The notes: a model not told the origin generated them from the letters alone. 64,000 bases of DNA from Actinobacteria bacterium OV450 (GCA_001298555.1 LJCW01000357.1:46512-110511); one strand, 5' to 3'. Shown: positions 44,104 to 51,516, counted from the first letter of the stretch. Translations and numbers: made by a program.

Positions 44104-44850
44104 TCACTCCCCGGAGGGAGATACCCCCGAGCTACCTGCACCCCCGGCCCCCGCACCGGCTCCCGCCCCGGTCCCCACTGCGGTCCCCACTCCGGCCGCG
44201 ATCAGACCCGTCTCGTACGCGCAGATCACCGCCTGGATCCGGTCCCGCAGCCCCAGCTTCGCCAGCACGTGCCCCACGTGCGACTTCACGGTGTGCTCGC
44301 TCACCACCAGCGCGGCCGCGATCTCCGCGTTCGACAGCCCCCGCCCCAGGTGCAGCAGCGTCTCCCGCTCCCGCGCCGTGAGCACCTCCAGCCGCTGCGC
44401 GGACAGCGCCCCCGCCGCCGGCCGCGCCGTCACCGCCGTGTACTCCTCGATCAGCCGCCGGGCGACCGACGGCGCCAGCAGCGACTCGCCCGCCGCCACC
44501 ACCCGCACGGCGTGCACCAGGTCGTCGCGCCGCACGTCCTTCAGCAGGAACCCGCTCGCCCCCGCGTGCAGGGCCTCGTACACGTACTCGTCCGAGTCGA
44601 ACGTCGTCAGCATCACCGTCCGGCAGGACGTCCCGGCCGAGATCGTCCGGCACGCCCCGATCCCGTCGAGCACCGGCATCCGGACGTCCAGCAGCGCCAC
44701 GTCCGGCCGCAGCTCCCGCACCGCCGCCACCGCCGCCGCGCCGTCCCCGGCCTCCGCGACGACCTCGATGTCGTCCTGCGCGTCCAGGATCATCGCGAAG
44801 CCGCTGCGCACCAGCTCCTGGTCGTCCGCCACCACCACACGGATCGTCAA
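44104..44850 (-). CDS. NarL/LuxR-type response regulator
   Basis: The product has 248 residues if begun at TTG 44850, seven bases after GGAGG; its TTGA overlaps the kinase stop. The receiver has the DD pair (VVVADDQELVRSGF), phospho-Asp55 in LLDVRMP, and Lys in FLLKDV. The C-terminal HTH is LTARERETLLHLGRGLSNAEIAAALVVSEHTVKSHV. A 25-residue Gly/Ala tail ends it. It is the output of the adjacent kinase; targets unknown. Confidence 0.92.
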   Translation of the reverse strand: MTIRVVVADDQELVRSGFAMILDAQDDIEVVAEAGDGAAAVAAVRELRPDVALLDVRMPVLDGIGACRTISAGTSCRTVMLTTFDSDEYVYEALHAGASGFLLKDVRRDDLVHAVRVVAAGESLLAPSVARRLIEEYTAVTARPAAGALSAQRLEVLTARERETLLHLGRGLSNAEIAAALVVSEHTVKSHVGHVLAKLGLRDRIQAVICAYETGLIAAGVGTAVGTGAGAGAGAGGAGSSGVSPSGE

Positions 44851-46064
44851 CTCCCCACCTCCAGCGGTGAGGTTACTAGTACGACCCGGACCGAGAACCC
44901 CAGGCCGACGGGGCCCGGACCGAACTCCGCCGTACCGCCGTGCGCCGCCGCCCGCTCCCGGATCCCGATCAGCCCGTGCCCGCCGGACGCCGCCCCCGGT
45001 ACCGGCGCCCGTACCGGCGCCCGGCCCCGTCCGTCGTCCGTCACCGTCACCGTGAGCGTCCGCGGCCCGTCCTCCAGCCGGACCGACACCGCCGACGCCC
45101 CGGCGTGCTTCAGCACGTTCGTCAGCGCCTCCTGGACCACCCGGTGCACCGTCGCCTCCAGCGCCGCCGGCAGCGCGCGCACCACGCCCGTCCGCTCGTA
45201 CGAGACCTCCAGCCCGCTGCCCCGGACCCGCTCCAGCAGCGCGGGCAGTTCCCCGATCCGGGGCTGCGGCGACCGCGGAGCCGCCTCGCGCCCCGCCTCG
45301 TGCGCCGGCGGCCCGTCCGTCCGCAGCACGCCCAGCATGGTCCGCAGCTGCGCCATCGCGTCGCGGCCCGTCTCCGCGATCGCGTCGAAGGCCGCCTCCG
45401 CCCGCTCCGGGGCCCGGCGCACCGCCACCGGACCGGCCTCCGCCTGCACGATCATGATGCTGACGGCGTGCGAGAGGACGTCGTGCATCTCCCGTGCTAT
45501 CCGGGCCCGTTCGCGGGCCGCCGCCTGTTCCGCCTCGATCCGGTTCGCCCGCTCCAACTCGGCCGCCCGGGCCTCGACGGCCTCCGTGTACGCCTGCCGC
45601 GTGTACTGGAGCCGCCCCAGGGCGTAGGCCGCCGCGAAGACGAACAGCGCGAACAGCAGCTCCCTGGCCGTCCCGGTGTTGAGCGCCACCGAGACGAGGA
45701 TGAGCACGGTCAGCGTCACGCCCATCGTGATCCGCACCCGGGCCGGGCACAGCAGCGCCATCGTGTACACGCCGATCAGCGGTGCGTACGGCAGCGGCTG
45801 GCCGGGGCCGTCCAGCGCCAGCGTGTAGAGCGTCCCGGCCGCGACCATCCCGAAGATCGCCGCCACGGGCGCCCGCCGCCGCCACACCAGCGGCAGATTG
45901 CCCAGTGTGGTCAGCAGGTACGCCGGCCAGGTGGCCGGAGAATCGTGCGGATCGCGGGGTACGACGAACGGAATCGTCGTCGCCACCTGGACCAGCAGCG
46001 CCAGCCCCAGGTCCCGCCACCGCGGATCCGCCCATCGGATCCGGTCCCCCCGGGCGCGTATCAC
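44847..46064 (-). CDS. Sensor histidine kinase (HisKA_3/NarX type)
   Basis: The product has 405 residues from GTG 46064, overlapping the previous stop by 4 bases. The N-terminal half has four to six membrane helices without a large outer domain. It is followed by the dimerisation helix with His194 in RARIAREMHDVLSHAV and the HATPase motifs (VVQEALTNVLKHAG, DDGRG, GGHGLIGIRERAAAHGG). It probably senses a membrane or cell-envelope signal and phosphorylates the downstream regulator. Confidence 0.93.
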   Translation of the reverse strand: MIRARGDRIRWADPRWRDLGLALLVQVATTIPFVVPRDPHDSPATWPAYLLTTLGNLPLVWRRRAPVAAIFGMVAAGTLYTLALDGPGQPLPYAPLIGVYTMALLCPARVRITMGVTLTVLILVSVALNTGTARELLFALFVFAAAYALGRLQYTRQAYTEAVEARAAELERANRIEAEQAAARERARIAREMHDVLSHAVSIMIVQAEAGPVAVRRAPERAEAAFDAIAETGRDAMAQLRTMLGVLRTDGPPAHEAGREAAPRSPQPRIGELPALLERVRGSGLEVSYERTGVVRALPAALEATVHRVVQEALTNVLKHAGASAVSVRLEDGPRTLTVTVTDDGRGRAPVRAPVPGAASGGHGLIGIRERAAAHGGTAEFGPGPVGLGFSVRVVLVTSPLEVGS

Positions 46065-46768
46065 CGGCCGGACCGCCCGAGCTCGGCCCGTACGCGGCAC
46101 AGCGCGTCCACCCGGTTGGTGGTGACGGCGTCCACCCCCGCCGCGATCAGCCTGCGCATCGTCCGCGTGGTGTCCGCCGTCCAGGCCGAGACCAGCAGGC
46201 CCTCCTTGTGGAGGGCGTCCGTCAGCTCCCGGTCGACCAGCCCGAAGCGGTAGTTGAGCCAGGCCGGCGCCACCGCGTCGATCAGCACCCGGCGCGGCGG
46301 TGACAGCGTGGTCCACGTCAGCGCGATCTCGGCCGCCGGATCGGCCGCGCGCACCGCCAGCATGGTGTCCGGGCCCGCGCAGTAGTACGTACGGTCGCGC
46401 GCCCCGCACTCCCGCACCTGGCCGACGACCGTCCGTACGGCTTCCGCCGTCGCCCCGGGCAGGTCGATCATCACGCGGCCCGCGCCCGCCGCCATGAGGG
46501 CCTCGCGCAGCGTCGGGACGCGCCCGCCCGTCAACTCCTTCAGCTGCGGGGCCGTGACGGCGTCGAGCCGCACGTCATGGCCCCACAGCCGCTGGAGCGT
46601 GTCGTCGTGGAGGAGGACCGGCACCCCGTCACGGGTCAGCCGTACGTCGATCTCGACGGCGTCGGCCCCGCGGAGGAAGGCCGAGCGGATCGAGGGCAGG
46701 GTGTTTTCGCGGACACGGTAGGGATCGCCGCGGTGGCCGACGGCAGTCAGGGTGCGCATGACTGCCAT
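46061..46768 (-). CDS. Glycerophosphodiester phosphodiesterase
   Basis: The product has 235 residues (ATG 46768, or ATG 46759). The GDPD motifs are complete: VGHRGDPYRVRENT, AVEIDVRLTRDGVPVLLHDDTLQRL, and a C-terminal VSAWTADTTRTM. No signal peptide is visible, so the enzyme is cytoplasmic, hydrolysing glycerophosphodiesters to glycerol-3-phosphate and an alcohol. Its stop overlaps the kinase start (GTGA), giving a GDPD-kinase-regulator operon. Confidence 0.9.
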   Translation of the reverse strand: MAVMRTLTAVGHRGDPYRVRENTLPSIRSAFLRGADAVEIDVRLTRDGVPVLLHDDTLQRLWGHDVRLDAVTAPQLKELTGGRVPTLREALMAAGAGRVMIDLPGATAEAVRTVVGQVRECGARDRTYYCAGPDTMLAVRAADPAAEIALTWTTLSPPRRVLIDAVAPAWLNYRFGLVDRELTDALHKEGLLVSAWTADTTRTMRRLIAAGVDAVTTNRVDALCRVRAELGRSGR

Positions 46769-46797
46769 TGTCGGCGTTCCCGGCGGCCGGCGGTCCG

Positions 46798-47823
46798 TCA
46801 GCGCGCCAGCCAGGCCTCGGTGTACGCGTCGATCTCCGCGCTGAGCTCCGCCTTGCCGGCGGCGTCCAGGAAGGAGGCCTCGACGGCGTTCTTCGCCAGC
46901 TGCGCGAGCCCGCGCTCGTCGAGGTCCAGCAGGCGCGCGGCCACCGCGTACTCGTTGTTGAGGTCGGAGCCGAACATCGGCGGGTCGTCGCTGTTGATGG
47001 TGACGAGCACGCCCGCCTCCACCATCTCCTTGACCGGGTGCCGGTCCAGGTCCGTCACGGCGCGCGTGGCGATGTTGGAGGTCGGGCAGACCTCCAGCGC
47101 GATCCGGTGCTCGGCGAGGTAGGCCAGGAGCTCCGGGTCCCGGGTGGCGCTGGTGCCGTGGCCGATGCGCTCGGCGCCCAGTTCGCGGATCGAGTCCCAG
47201 ATCGTCTCCGGGCCGGTGGTCTCACCCGCGTGCGGCACGCTGTGCAGGCCGGCGGCCCGGGCGGCGTCGAAGTACGGCTTGAACTGCGGGCGCGGGACAC
47301 CGATCTCCGGGCCGCCGAGGCCGAAGGAGACCAGGCCCTCCGGGCGCAGGTCGACGGCGAGGCGCGCGGTCTCGGCGGCGGCCTCCAGGCCCGCCTCGCC
47401 CGGGATGTCGAAGCACCAGCGCAGGACGACGCCGAGTTCGGTCTCTGCGGCCTTGCGGGCGTCCTCGATGGCCTCCATGAAGGCCTTCTCGTCGATGCCG
47501 CGGCGGGTGGACGAGTACGGGGTGATGGTCAGTTCCGCGTAGCGGATGTTCTGCCGGGCCATGTCGCGGGCGACTTCGAACGTCAGGGTGCGGACGTCGG
47601 CGGGGGTGCGGACCAGGTCGACGACGGACAGGTAGACCTCGATGAAGTGCGCGAAGTCGGTGAACGTGAAGTAGTCGGCGAGTGCCTCGGGGTCCGTGGG
47701 GACCTTGGAGTCGGGGTGGCGGGCGGCGAGTTCGGCCACGATGCGCGGGGAGGCCGAGCCGACGTGGTGGACGTGGAGTTCCGCCTTGGGCAGCCCCGCG
47801 ATGAAGGGGTTCAGGTCGGGCAT
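46798..47823 (-). CDS. Adenosine deaminase-family protein, probable aminodeoxyfutalosine deaminase
   Basis: The enzyme has 341 residues from ATG 47823, seven bases after GGAGG. The amidohydrolase metal sites are HVH (His17/His19 in KAELHVHHVGS), SVPHAGE with the catalytic Glu region, IGHGTSATRD, LEVCPTSNI and the Asp pair TINSDDPPMFG. The HVHHVGS variant departs from the HLHxDG of true adenosine deaminases. A Streptomyces avermitilis COG1816 member has been shown to deaminate 6-aminodeoxyfutalosine in menaquinone synthesis (from memory), and this gene looks like its ortholog. Adenosine deaminase is the fallback call. Confidence 0.8.
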   Translation of the reverse strand: MPDLNPFIAGLPKAELHVHHVGSASPRIVAELAARHPDSKVPTDPEALADYFTFTDFAHFIEVYLSVVDLVRTPADVRTLTFEVARDMARQNIRYAELTITPYSSTRRGIDEKAFMEAIEDARKAAETELGVVLRWCFDIPGEAGLEAAAETARLAVDLRPEGLVSFGLGGPEIGVPRPQFKPYFDAARAAGLHSVPHAGETTGPETIWDSIRELGAERIGHGTSATRDPELLAYLAEHRIALEVCPTSNIATRAVTDLDRHPVKEMVEAGVLVTINSDDPPMFGSDLNNEYAVAARLLDLDERGLAQLAKNAVEASFLDAAGKAELSAEIDAYTEAWLAR

Positions 47824-47944
47824 GAAGGAGCCTCCGGGAGGACGCGGGTGGGACATGGGTGCGGACAGATCGGGCTTCATCGTAGGCAGCCCCGGGACTG
47901 TCCGAGGCAGCGCATAGCATGGCCGTACGAGAGGGGGGCGCCGC

Positions 47945-48640
47945 ATGACCGACCAGAGCCCCGAGCCGAGGGACCCGTGGGCGCCGCCGGAGCGGCCGGC
48001 GGTGGAGCTCGGGAAACCGCAGGCCGCACCGGGCGTGTCGGGTTCGCCGTCCGTGCACGACCAGCCCACGATGGCGGAGATGCCGGGAGCGGAGGGTCCG
48101 CCGGACCGGATACCCGGGCCGGCGCCGGCGCCGGGACAGCAGCCCGCACAGACACCGCCGGTGGCGGCTCCCGGGTCCACGCCCGCGTACGGGTACCCGG
48201 CCCAGCCGGACCCCGGGGGATACGCGTACCCCGGACCCCCGCCCGCGCAGCCGGGGTACGGGTACCCCGGGTACCCGGGCCAGCAGGCGTACCCCGGATA
48301 CCCCGGATACCCGGGTTTCCCGTACCAGCAGCCGAAGAGCAACGGCTTCGGGGTCACGGCCCTGGTCCTCGGCATCATCGGCGTGGTCACCTGCTACGTG
48401 GGCCTGCTGTTCGCCGTCCCGGCGCTCGTGTTCGGCATCCTGGGCCGTGGCAAGGCCAAGCGAGGCGAAGCCGACAACGGCCCGATGGCACTGGCCGGCA
48501 TCATCCTGGGCGCGGTGGGCATCGTGCTCAGCCTGCTGACGATCGGGCTCCTGATCTTCGGTGTCCTGCTCGGTGACGAGCAGAGCGGCAACGACTTCGA
48601 CAGGCCGCCCTCGCGCACGCACATGCGCGAGAACGTCTGA
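47945..48640 (+). CDS. DUF4190 membrane protein with Pro/Gly/Tyr-rich N-terminus
   Basis: The product has 231 residues. The first 130 are disordered and rich in Pro/Gly/Tyr with repeated GYPGYPG units (about residues 98-126). Two membrane helices follow in the DUF4190 layout (NGFGVTALVLGIIGVVTCY; MALAGIILGAVGIVLSLL) with a conserved basic loop (GRGKAKRGE). The function is unknown. It is convergent with the Ro60 gene. Confidence 0.85.
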   Translation: MTDQSPEPRDPWAPPERPAVELGKPQAAPGVSGSPSVHDQPTMAEMPGAEGPPDRIPGPAPAPGQQPAQTPPVAAPGSTPAYGYPAQPDPGGYAYPGPPPAQPGYGYPGYPGQQAYPGYPGYPGFPYQQPKSNGFGVTALVLGIIGVVTCYVGLLFAVPALVFGILGRGKAKRGEADNGPMALAGIILGAVGIVLSLLTIGLLIFGVLLGDEQSGNDFDRPPSRTHMRENV

Positions 48641-48643
48641 CGC

Positions 48644-48677
48644 GGGGACCCGGACACCACGGGGACCCGGACACCAC
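48644..48677 (+). repeat. Two perfect 17-base tandem repeats
   Basis: GGGGACCCGGACACCAC occurs at 48644-48660 and again at 48661-48677, followed by a truncated third unit (GGGGACAC). It lies between two convergent genes and codes for nothing. Confidence 0.9.
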
Positions 48678-48735
48678 GGGGACACGGGGCCCACGGGTAC
48701 CGCGGGACCCTGGGCACCTCACCGCACACGGCACA

Positions 48736-48772
48736 GGGCCGGGCCCGGGCAGCAGCTGCCCGGGCCCGGCCC
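48736..48772. terminator. Bidirectional terminator between DUF4190 and Ro60 genes
   Basis: A perfect 16-bp GC stem (48736-48751 with 48757-48772) around GCAGC lies six bases beyond the Ro60 stop. It probably serves both convergent genes. Confidence 0.8.
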
Positions 48773-48778
48773 CGTCCG

Positions 48779-50398
48779 TCAGCCGCCGTCCGGCTGGGCC
48801 GCCTGCGCCGCCCACGGCCAGTCCGCGTCCCGGCCGCCCTCGATCAGGGTGACCATGCGGAACGCCGCATCGGTGAGCCCGCCGAAGGTGTGCCGGCCGG
48901 CGGACCCGGAGGGCGCGTGGCCCGTCCGGTAGCCGGCCAGGTTCCAGGTGTACACCGGGACCCCGTCCGGGACATGGGCCGTCGGGTCGCCGCCGTAGTG
49001 GTACGTCGCCTGCTCGTCGGTGACGATCAGGACCCGGTCGTGTCCCCTGTAGTACCGCCGCACGGCCTCCGAGGTGTTGGTGCCGCCGAGGTCCTCGAAC
49101 CGCTCCAGCACCTTCAGCGCGGACTCGCCCCGGACGTACGGGACCTGCTTGCTGTGCGTCCCGAACTGCACCAGGTCCGCGTCCTCGGCGCGCAGCGCCA
49201 GCGCCGTGCCGAAGACGGCCGCCGCGTCCGCCCGGTTGAGCTGGGACCGGTCCGACAGCGGCGCCCACATCGAGCCCGAACGGTCCACGAGGACCAGCGT
49301 CCGGCCCGGCAGCGCGGGCACGTTGGCCAGCGAGTGGCCGAGCGCCTGTTCCAGCGGGTACGCCCAGCGCAGCGACGGCGCGTGCCGGTGGGCGGCCAGG
49401 TAGCGGAAGGGGAACTGCCGGGACCGGGCGACGACCTCCGGGTCGGAGATCCTCGCCGCGACCTGCGCGGCCACCGCGTCCGAGACACCGGCCTGGTCGA
49501 AGTTGCGCAGGTTCCGCAGCAGCGCCATCGCGCCCATGGACGGGATGACCGCCTCCCAGGCGGCCGCGTCCATCGGCCCCTGGAGCCAGCCGGCCAGCGC
49601 CTCCCAGGTCATGCCCGCGGCGGCGAGCCGTTCGGCCCCGTCGGGCGCGGTCACCACGGCCCGGCGCTCCTCCACCGGCAGCTCCATGAGCTCCCGGTGC
49701 GCGAGCAGGGTGCGGTTGCCGGCCGGCACCTCGGCCGTCTCCGGGTGGTGCCGCCGGTCGAGGGCGTACCGGAACAGCTCGCCCTGCCAGGGCTTCGCGG
49801 GATCGGGGGAGGCGTGTACGAGGTTCAGCACGTCGCCGAAGCGATAGCCGCGGGACACGGTGTCGTACTTCAGCAGCGAGGTGGCGGAGTAGAGCCTGCG
49901 CACGGCATCGGCGATACCGCGCTTCACCGGCTTGGGGACGGCACGCCCGTACGTCGCCGTCCAGTGGGCCAGCAGCTCACCGGGCTCGTCCGCGCGCCGC
50001 AGCACGGAGTCCACGACCGTGCGGTTCGAGGGGCCGTCAGTGGCTCCTGCGTCGAGCCGCGCCTTCACGTACTCGGCCGCTCCGACCAGCGAGGCCGTGC
50101 GCATGTTCCCGTCGGCGCGCAGCCAGCCGAGCAGGCCGGCGGTCCACGCGGGGTCCTCCACGGCGAGACGGCGCACGAGGGCGGAGAACCGGTCGTCGCG
50201 GGCCTCGCCGCTCTCGTGGAAGGTCTGCTGGGTCACGAAGTTGGCGACGGCGAGCAGGAACAGCTCGGAGCGCGCGTCGCGGACGTAGCCGGGGCCGCCC
50301 CGGTGGTTGGCGGCGCGGCCGCCGGTGGAGCGCACGGGCGAGACCGGCCCCGCGGCGGCGGAGGCCTTCCCGCGTGCGCGCAGGTTGAAGCGAGCCAT
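48779..50398 (-). CDS. rsr: Bacterial Ro60 ortholog (TROVE-vWA RNA-binding protein, Rsr)
   Basis: The protein has 539 residues from ATG 50398. The N-terminal two thirds is a TROVE HEAT-repeat ring (FLLAVANFVTQQTFHESGEARDDRFSALV, VKRGIADAVRRLYSATSLLKYD, GYRFGDVLNLVHA). The C-terminal third is a von Willebrand A domain with a complete MIDAS site: DRSGS near residue 370, the Thr in LGGTNTSEAV, and the Asp in LIVTDEQ. Ro60 rings hold misfolded RNA ends and scaffold exonucleases (Rsr-PNPase in Deinococcus), gated by Y RNA. Two Y-RNA-like genes lie directly upstream on the same strand, which strongly supports the call. Confidence 0.93.
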   Translation of the reverse strand: MARFNLRARGKASAAAGPVSPVRSTGGRAANHRGGPGYVRDARSELFLLAVANFVTQQTFHESGEARDDRFSALVRRLAVEDPAWTAGLLGWLRADGNMRTASLVGAAEYVKARLDAGATDGPSNRTVVDSVLRRADEPGELLAHWTATYGRAVPKPVKRGIADAVRRLYSATSLLKYDTVSRGYRFGDVLNLVHASPDPAKPWQGELFRYALDRRHHPETAEVPAGNRTLLAHRELMELPVEERRAVVTAPDGAERLAAAGMTWEALAGWLQGPMDAAAWEAVIPSMGAMALLRNLRNFDQAGVSDAVAAQVAARISDPEVVARSRQFPFRYLAAHRHAPSLRWAYPLEQALGHSLANVPALPGRTLVLVDRSGSMWAPLSDRSQLNRADAAAVFGTALALRAEDADLVQFGTHSKQVPYVRGESALKVLERFEDLGGTNTSEAVRRYYRGHDRVLIVTDEQATYHYGGDPTAHVPDGVPVYTWNLAGYRTGHAPSGSAGRHTFGGLTDAAFRMVTLIEGGRDADWPWAAQAAQPDGG

Positions 50399-50430
50399 GG
50401 TGAATCCCCCCGAATTCAGTGGAAAGAGGG

Positions 50431-50600
50431 GGAGGCGTGACGTGCGGGATGCCCGAGATCGGAGTCGGTGACGGACTTTTATCCAGGCGAGCTGCCGAGC
50501 TGCTCCACCGGCCGGAGCCGGGCGGGATTCGAACCCGCGACCTCCTGGTCCCGGAAGTAACCGTCGCCTGCGCACCGGGCATCCCGCACGCGTGCCTCCC
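50431..50600 (-). ncRNA. yrlA: YrlA-type Y RNA with permuted tRNA-like module (proximal copy)
   Basis: On the minus strand the RNA is closed by a perfect 14-bp stem (GTGCGGGATGCCCG, 50576-50589, with 50442-50455), extended by GGAGGC/GCCTCC. Inside comes the 13-base element GGTGCGCAGGCGA (50564-50576), then helix GGCGACGG/CCGTCACC (one mismatch) and a small GACC-GGTC hairpin. A T arm follows (50522-50538, 5-bp stem, seven-base loop TTCGAAT), then a closed acceptor-like stem (50508-50521), then a D arm (50489-50505, loop AGCTCGGCA). This permuted T-acceptor-D order without an anticodon arm is the hallmark of YrlA RNAs. It ends about 30 bases before rsr. Exact ends are inferred. Confidence 0.85.
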
Positions 50601-50654
50601 GAGATCAAGGTGGCGGCGGCTTGGGATTCCTGGGAAAGAAGGAGCCGCAGCCCG

Positions 50655-50670
50655 CGCACCGGGAGGTGCG
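50655..50670 (-). terminator. Hairpin after the distal Y RNA
   Basis: On the minus strand CGCACC pairs with GGTGCG around TCCC, ten bases past the closing stem of the distal RNA. It may end that transcript, or be a processing signal in a long Y RNA-rsr precursor. About 50 bases (50601-50654) then separate it from the proximal RNA. Confidence 0.45.
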
Positions 50671-50680
50671 TGACGTGGGT

Positions 50681-50815
50681 GTCCAGAGACCGAGGTCGGC
50701 GAAACCGCGTGCTGCTCTGCCGACTGAGCTACACCGGCCCGGAAGCCGGTGGCGGGACTCGAACCCGCGACCTGCCCATGAAGAGTGGAAGGAGGTCTCG
50801 CCTGCGCACCTGGAC
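50681..50815 (-). ncRNA. YrlA-type Y RNA with permuted tRNA-like module (distal copy)
   Basis: The minus-strand core is closed by GTCCA/TGGAC (50811-50815 with 50681-50685) and GAGACC/GGTCTC (50794-50799 with 50686-50691). The 13-base element GGTGCGCAGGCGA (50798-50810) is bulged between them. Inside lie a T arm (50752-50768, loop TTCGAGT), a 7-bp acceptor-like stem closed by TTCCGG (50732-50751) and a near-canonical D arm TAGCTCAGTCGGCAGAGC. Relative to the proximal copy the flanking helices differ in sequence but keep pairing, i.e. covariation. Ends are approximate. Confidence 0.85.
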
Positions 50816-50828
50816 GAGTCCCACCGTA

Positions 50829-50847
50829 GGCGGCCGGCTCGGCCGCC
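50829..50847 (-). terminator. Terminator of the NADAR gene
   Basis: GGCGGCCG (50829-50836) pairs with 50840-50847 around a three-base loop, just past the NADAR stop on the minus strand. It would separate NADAR transcription from the Y RNAs, whose promoter must then lie very close, around 50820-50850. I cannot define that promoter by eye. Confidence 0.6.
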
Positions 50848-50857
50848 CGCCACGCAT

Positions 50858-51409
50858 TTAAGCCCCCGTGCGCAGCCGCTCGCGCGCCTCCATCAGGGCG
50901 AAGCCCAGCAGGTTCAGGCCGCGCCAGCGGGCCGGGTCCAGGGCGCGTTCGTCGTCCGCGGCCAGTCCGATGCCCCAGATGCGGTCCATCGGACTCGCCT
51001 CCACCAGCACACGGTTCCCGGTGCCCAGGAGGTACGCGCGCAGTTGGGGGGTGGACGCGAACTTGTGCACGCTGCCCTCGACCACCAGCGCGAACCGCTC
51101 CCGCTCCCAGACCGCGTCGTCGAAGTCGCGCACGAGCCGGCGGGCCTTCTTGGCCTCCGCGGGAGTCTTCGCCTCCAGCGCGGCGCGCTCCGCCTCGGGG
51201 TCGCCGAACAGCCGGGCCTTGCCGGCCATCATCCAGTGCTCCGCCGTGTCGTACCGGACATCACCCACGGTGAACGGCGAGGGCCACCACTGGCTCAGAC
51301 AGCTGGGGCCGAGCGTCCCGTCCGGACGCGGCCGGTGCCCCCAGAACGGCAGGTACTTCACCCGCTCACCACGGCTGACCTGCTCGATCAACTTGTCGAT
51401 CTTCTCCAT
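50858..51409 (-). CDS. NADAR family protein (YbiA/RibX-like)
   Basis: The product has 183 residues from ATG 51409. The NADAR fold is recognised from YLPFWGHRP, LSQWWPSPFTVGDVRYDTAEHWMMAGKARLF and MDRIWGIGLAADD. Family members are N-glycosidases acting on ADP-ribose-type or riboflavin-precursor N-glycosidic bonds, and some remove ADP-ribose from guanine bases. Which activity applies here is unknown. It lies immediately upstream of the Y RNA-Ro60 unit on the same strand. Confidence 0.88.
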   Translation of the reverse strand: MEKIDKLIEQVSRGERVKYLPFWGHRPRPDGTLGPSCLSQWWPSPFTVGDVRYDTAEHWMMAGKARLFGDPEAERAALEAKTPAEAKKARRLVRDFDDAVWERERFALVVEGSVHKFASTPQLRAYLLGTGNRVLVEASPMDRIWGIGLAADDERALDPARWRGLNLLGFALMEARERLRTGA

Positions 51410-51480
51410 GCACGCGAGTCTGGCACCCGCCACTGACACTTCGTACGGGATTTGGGGTGTGCCTCGACACATGGTCGACC

Positions 51481-51516
51481 GATTCCGTCGCGTAATCAAA
51501 AGGCAACAACGGAATC
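51481..51516. promoter_or_regulatory. Inverted repeat in the NADAR/aldehyde dehydrogenase promoter region
   Basis: GATTCCGT (51481-51488) and ACGGAATC (51509-51516) form a perfect 8-base inverted repeat with a 20-base A-rich spacer in the divergent region. The half-site matches the one next to the Lrp gene at 39314-39321. It is a candidate operator for the polyamine regulator. Confidence 0.4.

Noticed and set aside
50460..50770. Two tRNA genes on the minus strand (TTCGAATCCCGC and TTCGAGTCCCGC look like tRNA 3' ends)
   Set aside because: The T arm precedes the D arm in each, the acceptor-like stem is closed by a short loop, and no anticodon arm exists, so these are permuted tRNA mimics rather than tRNAs.
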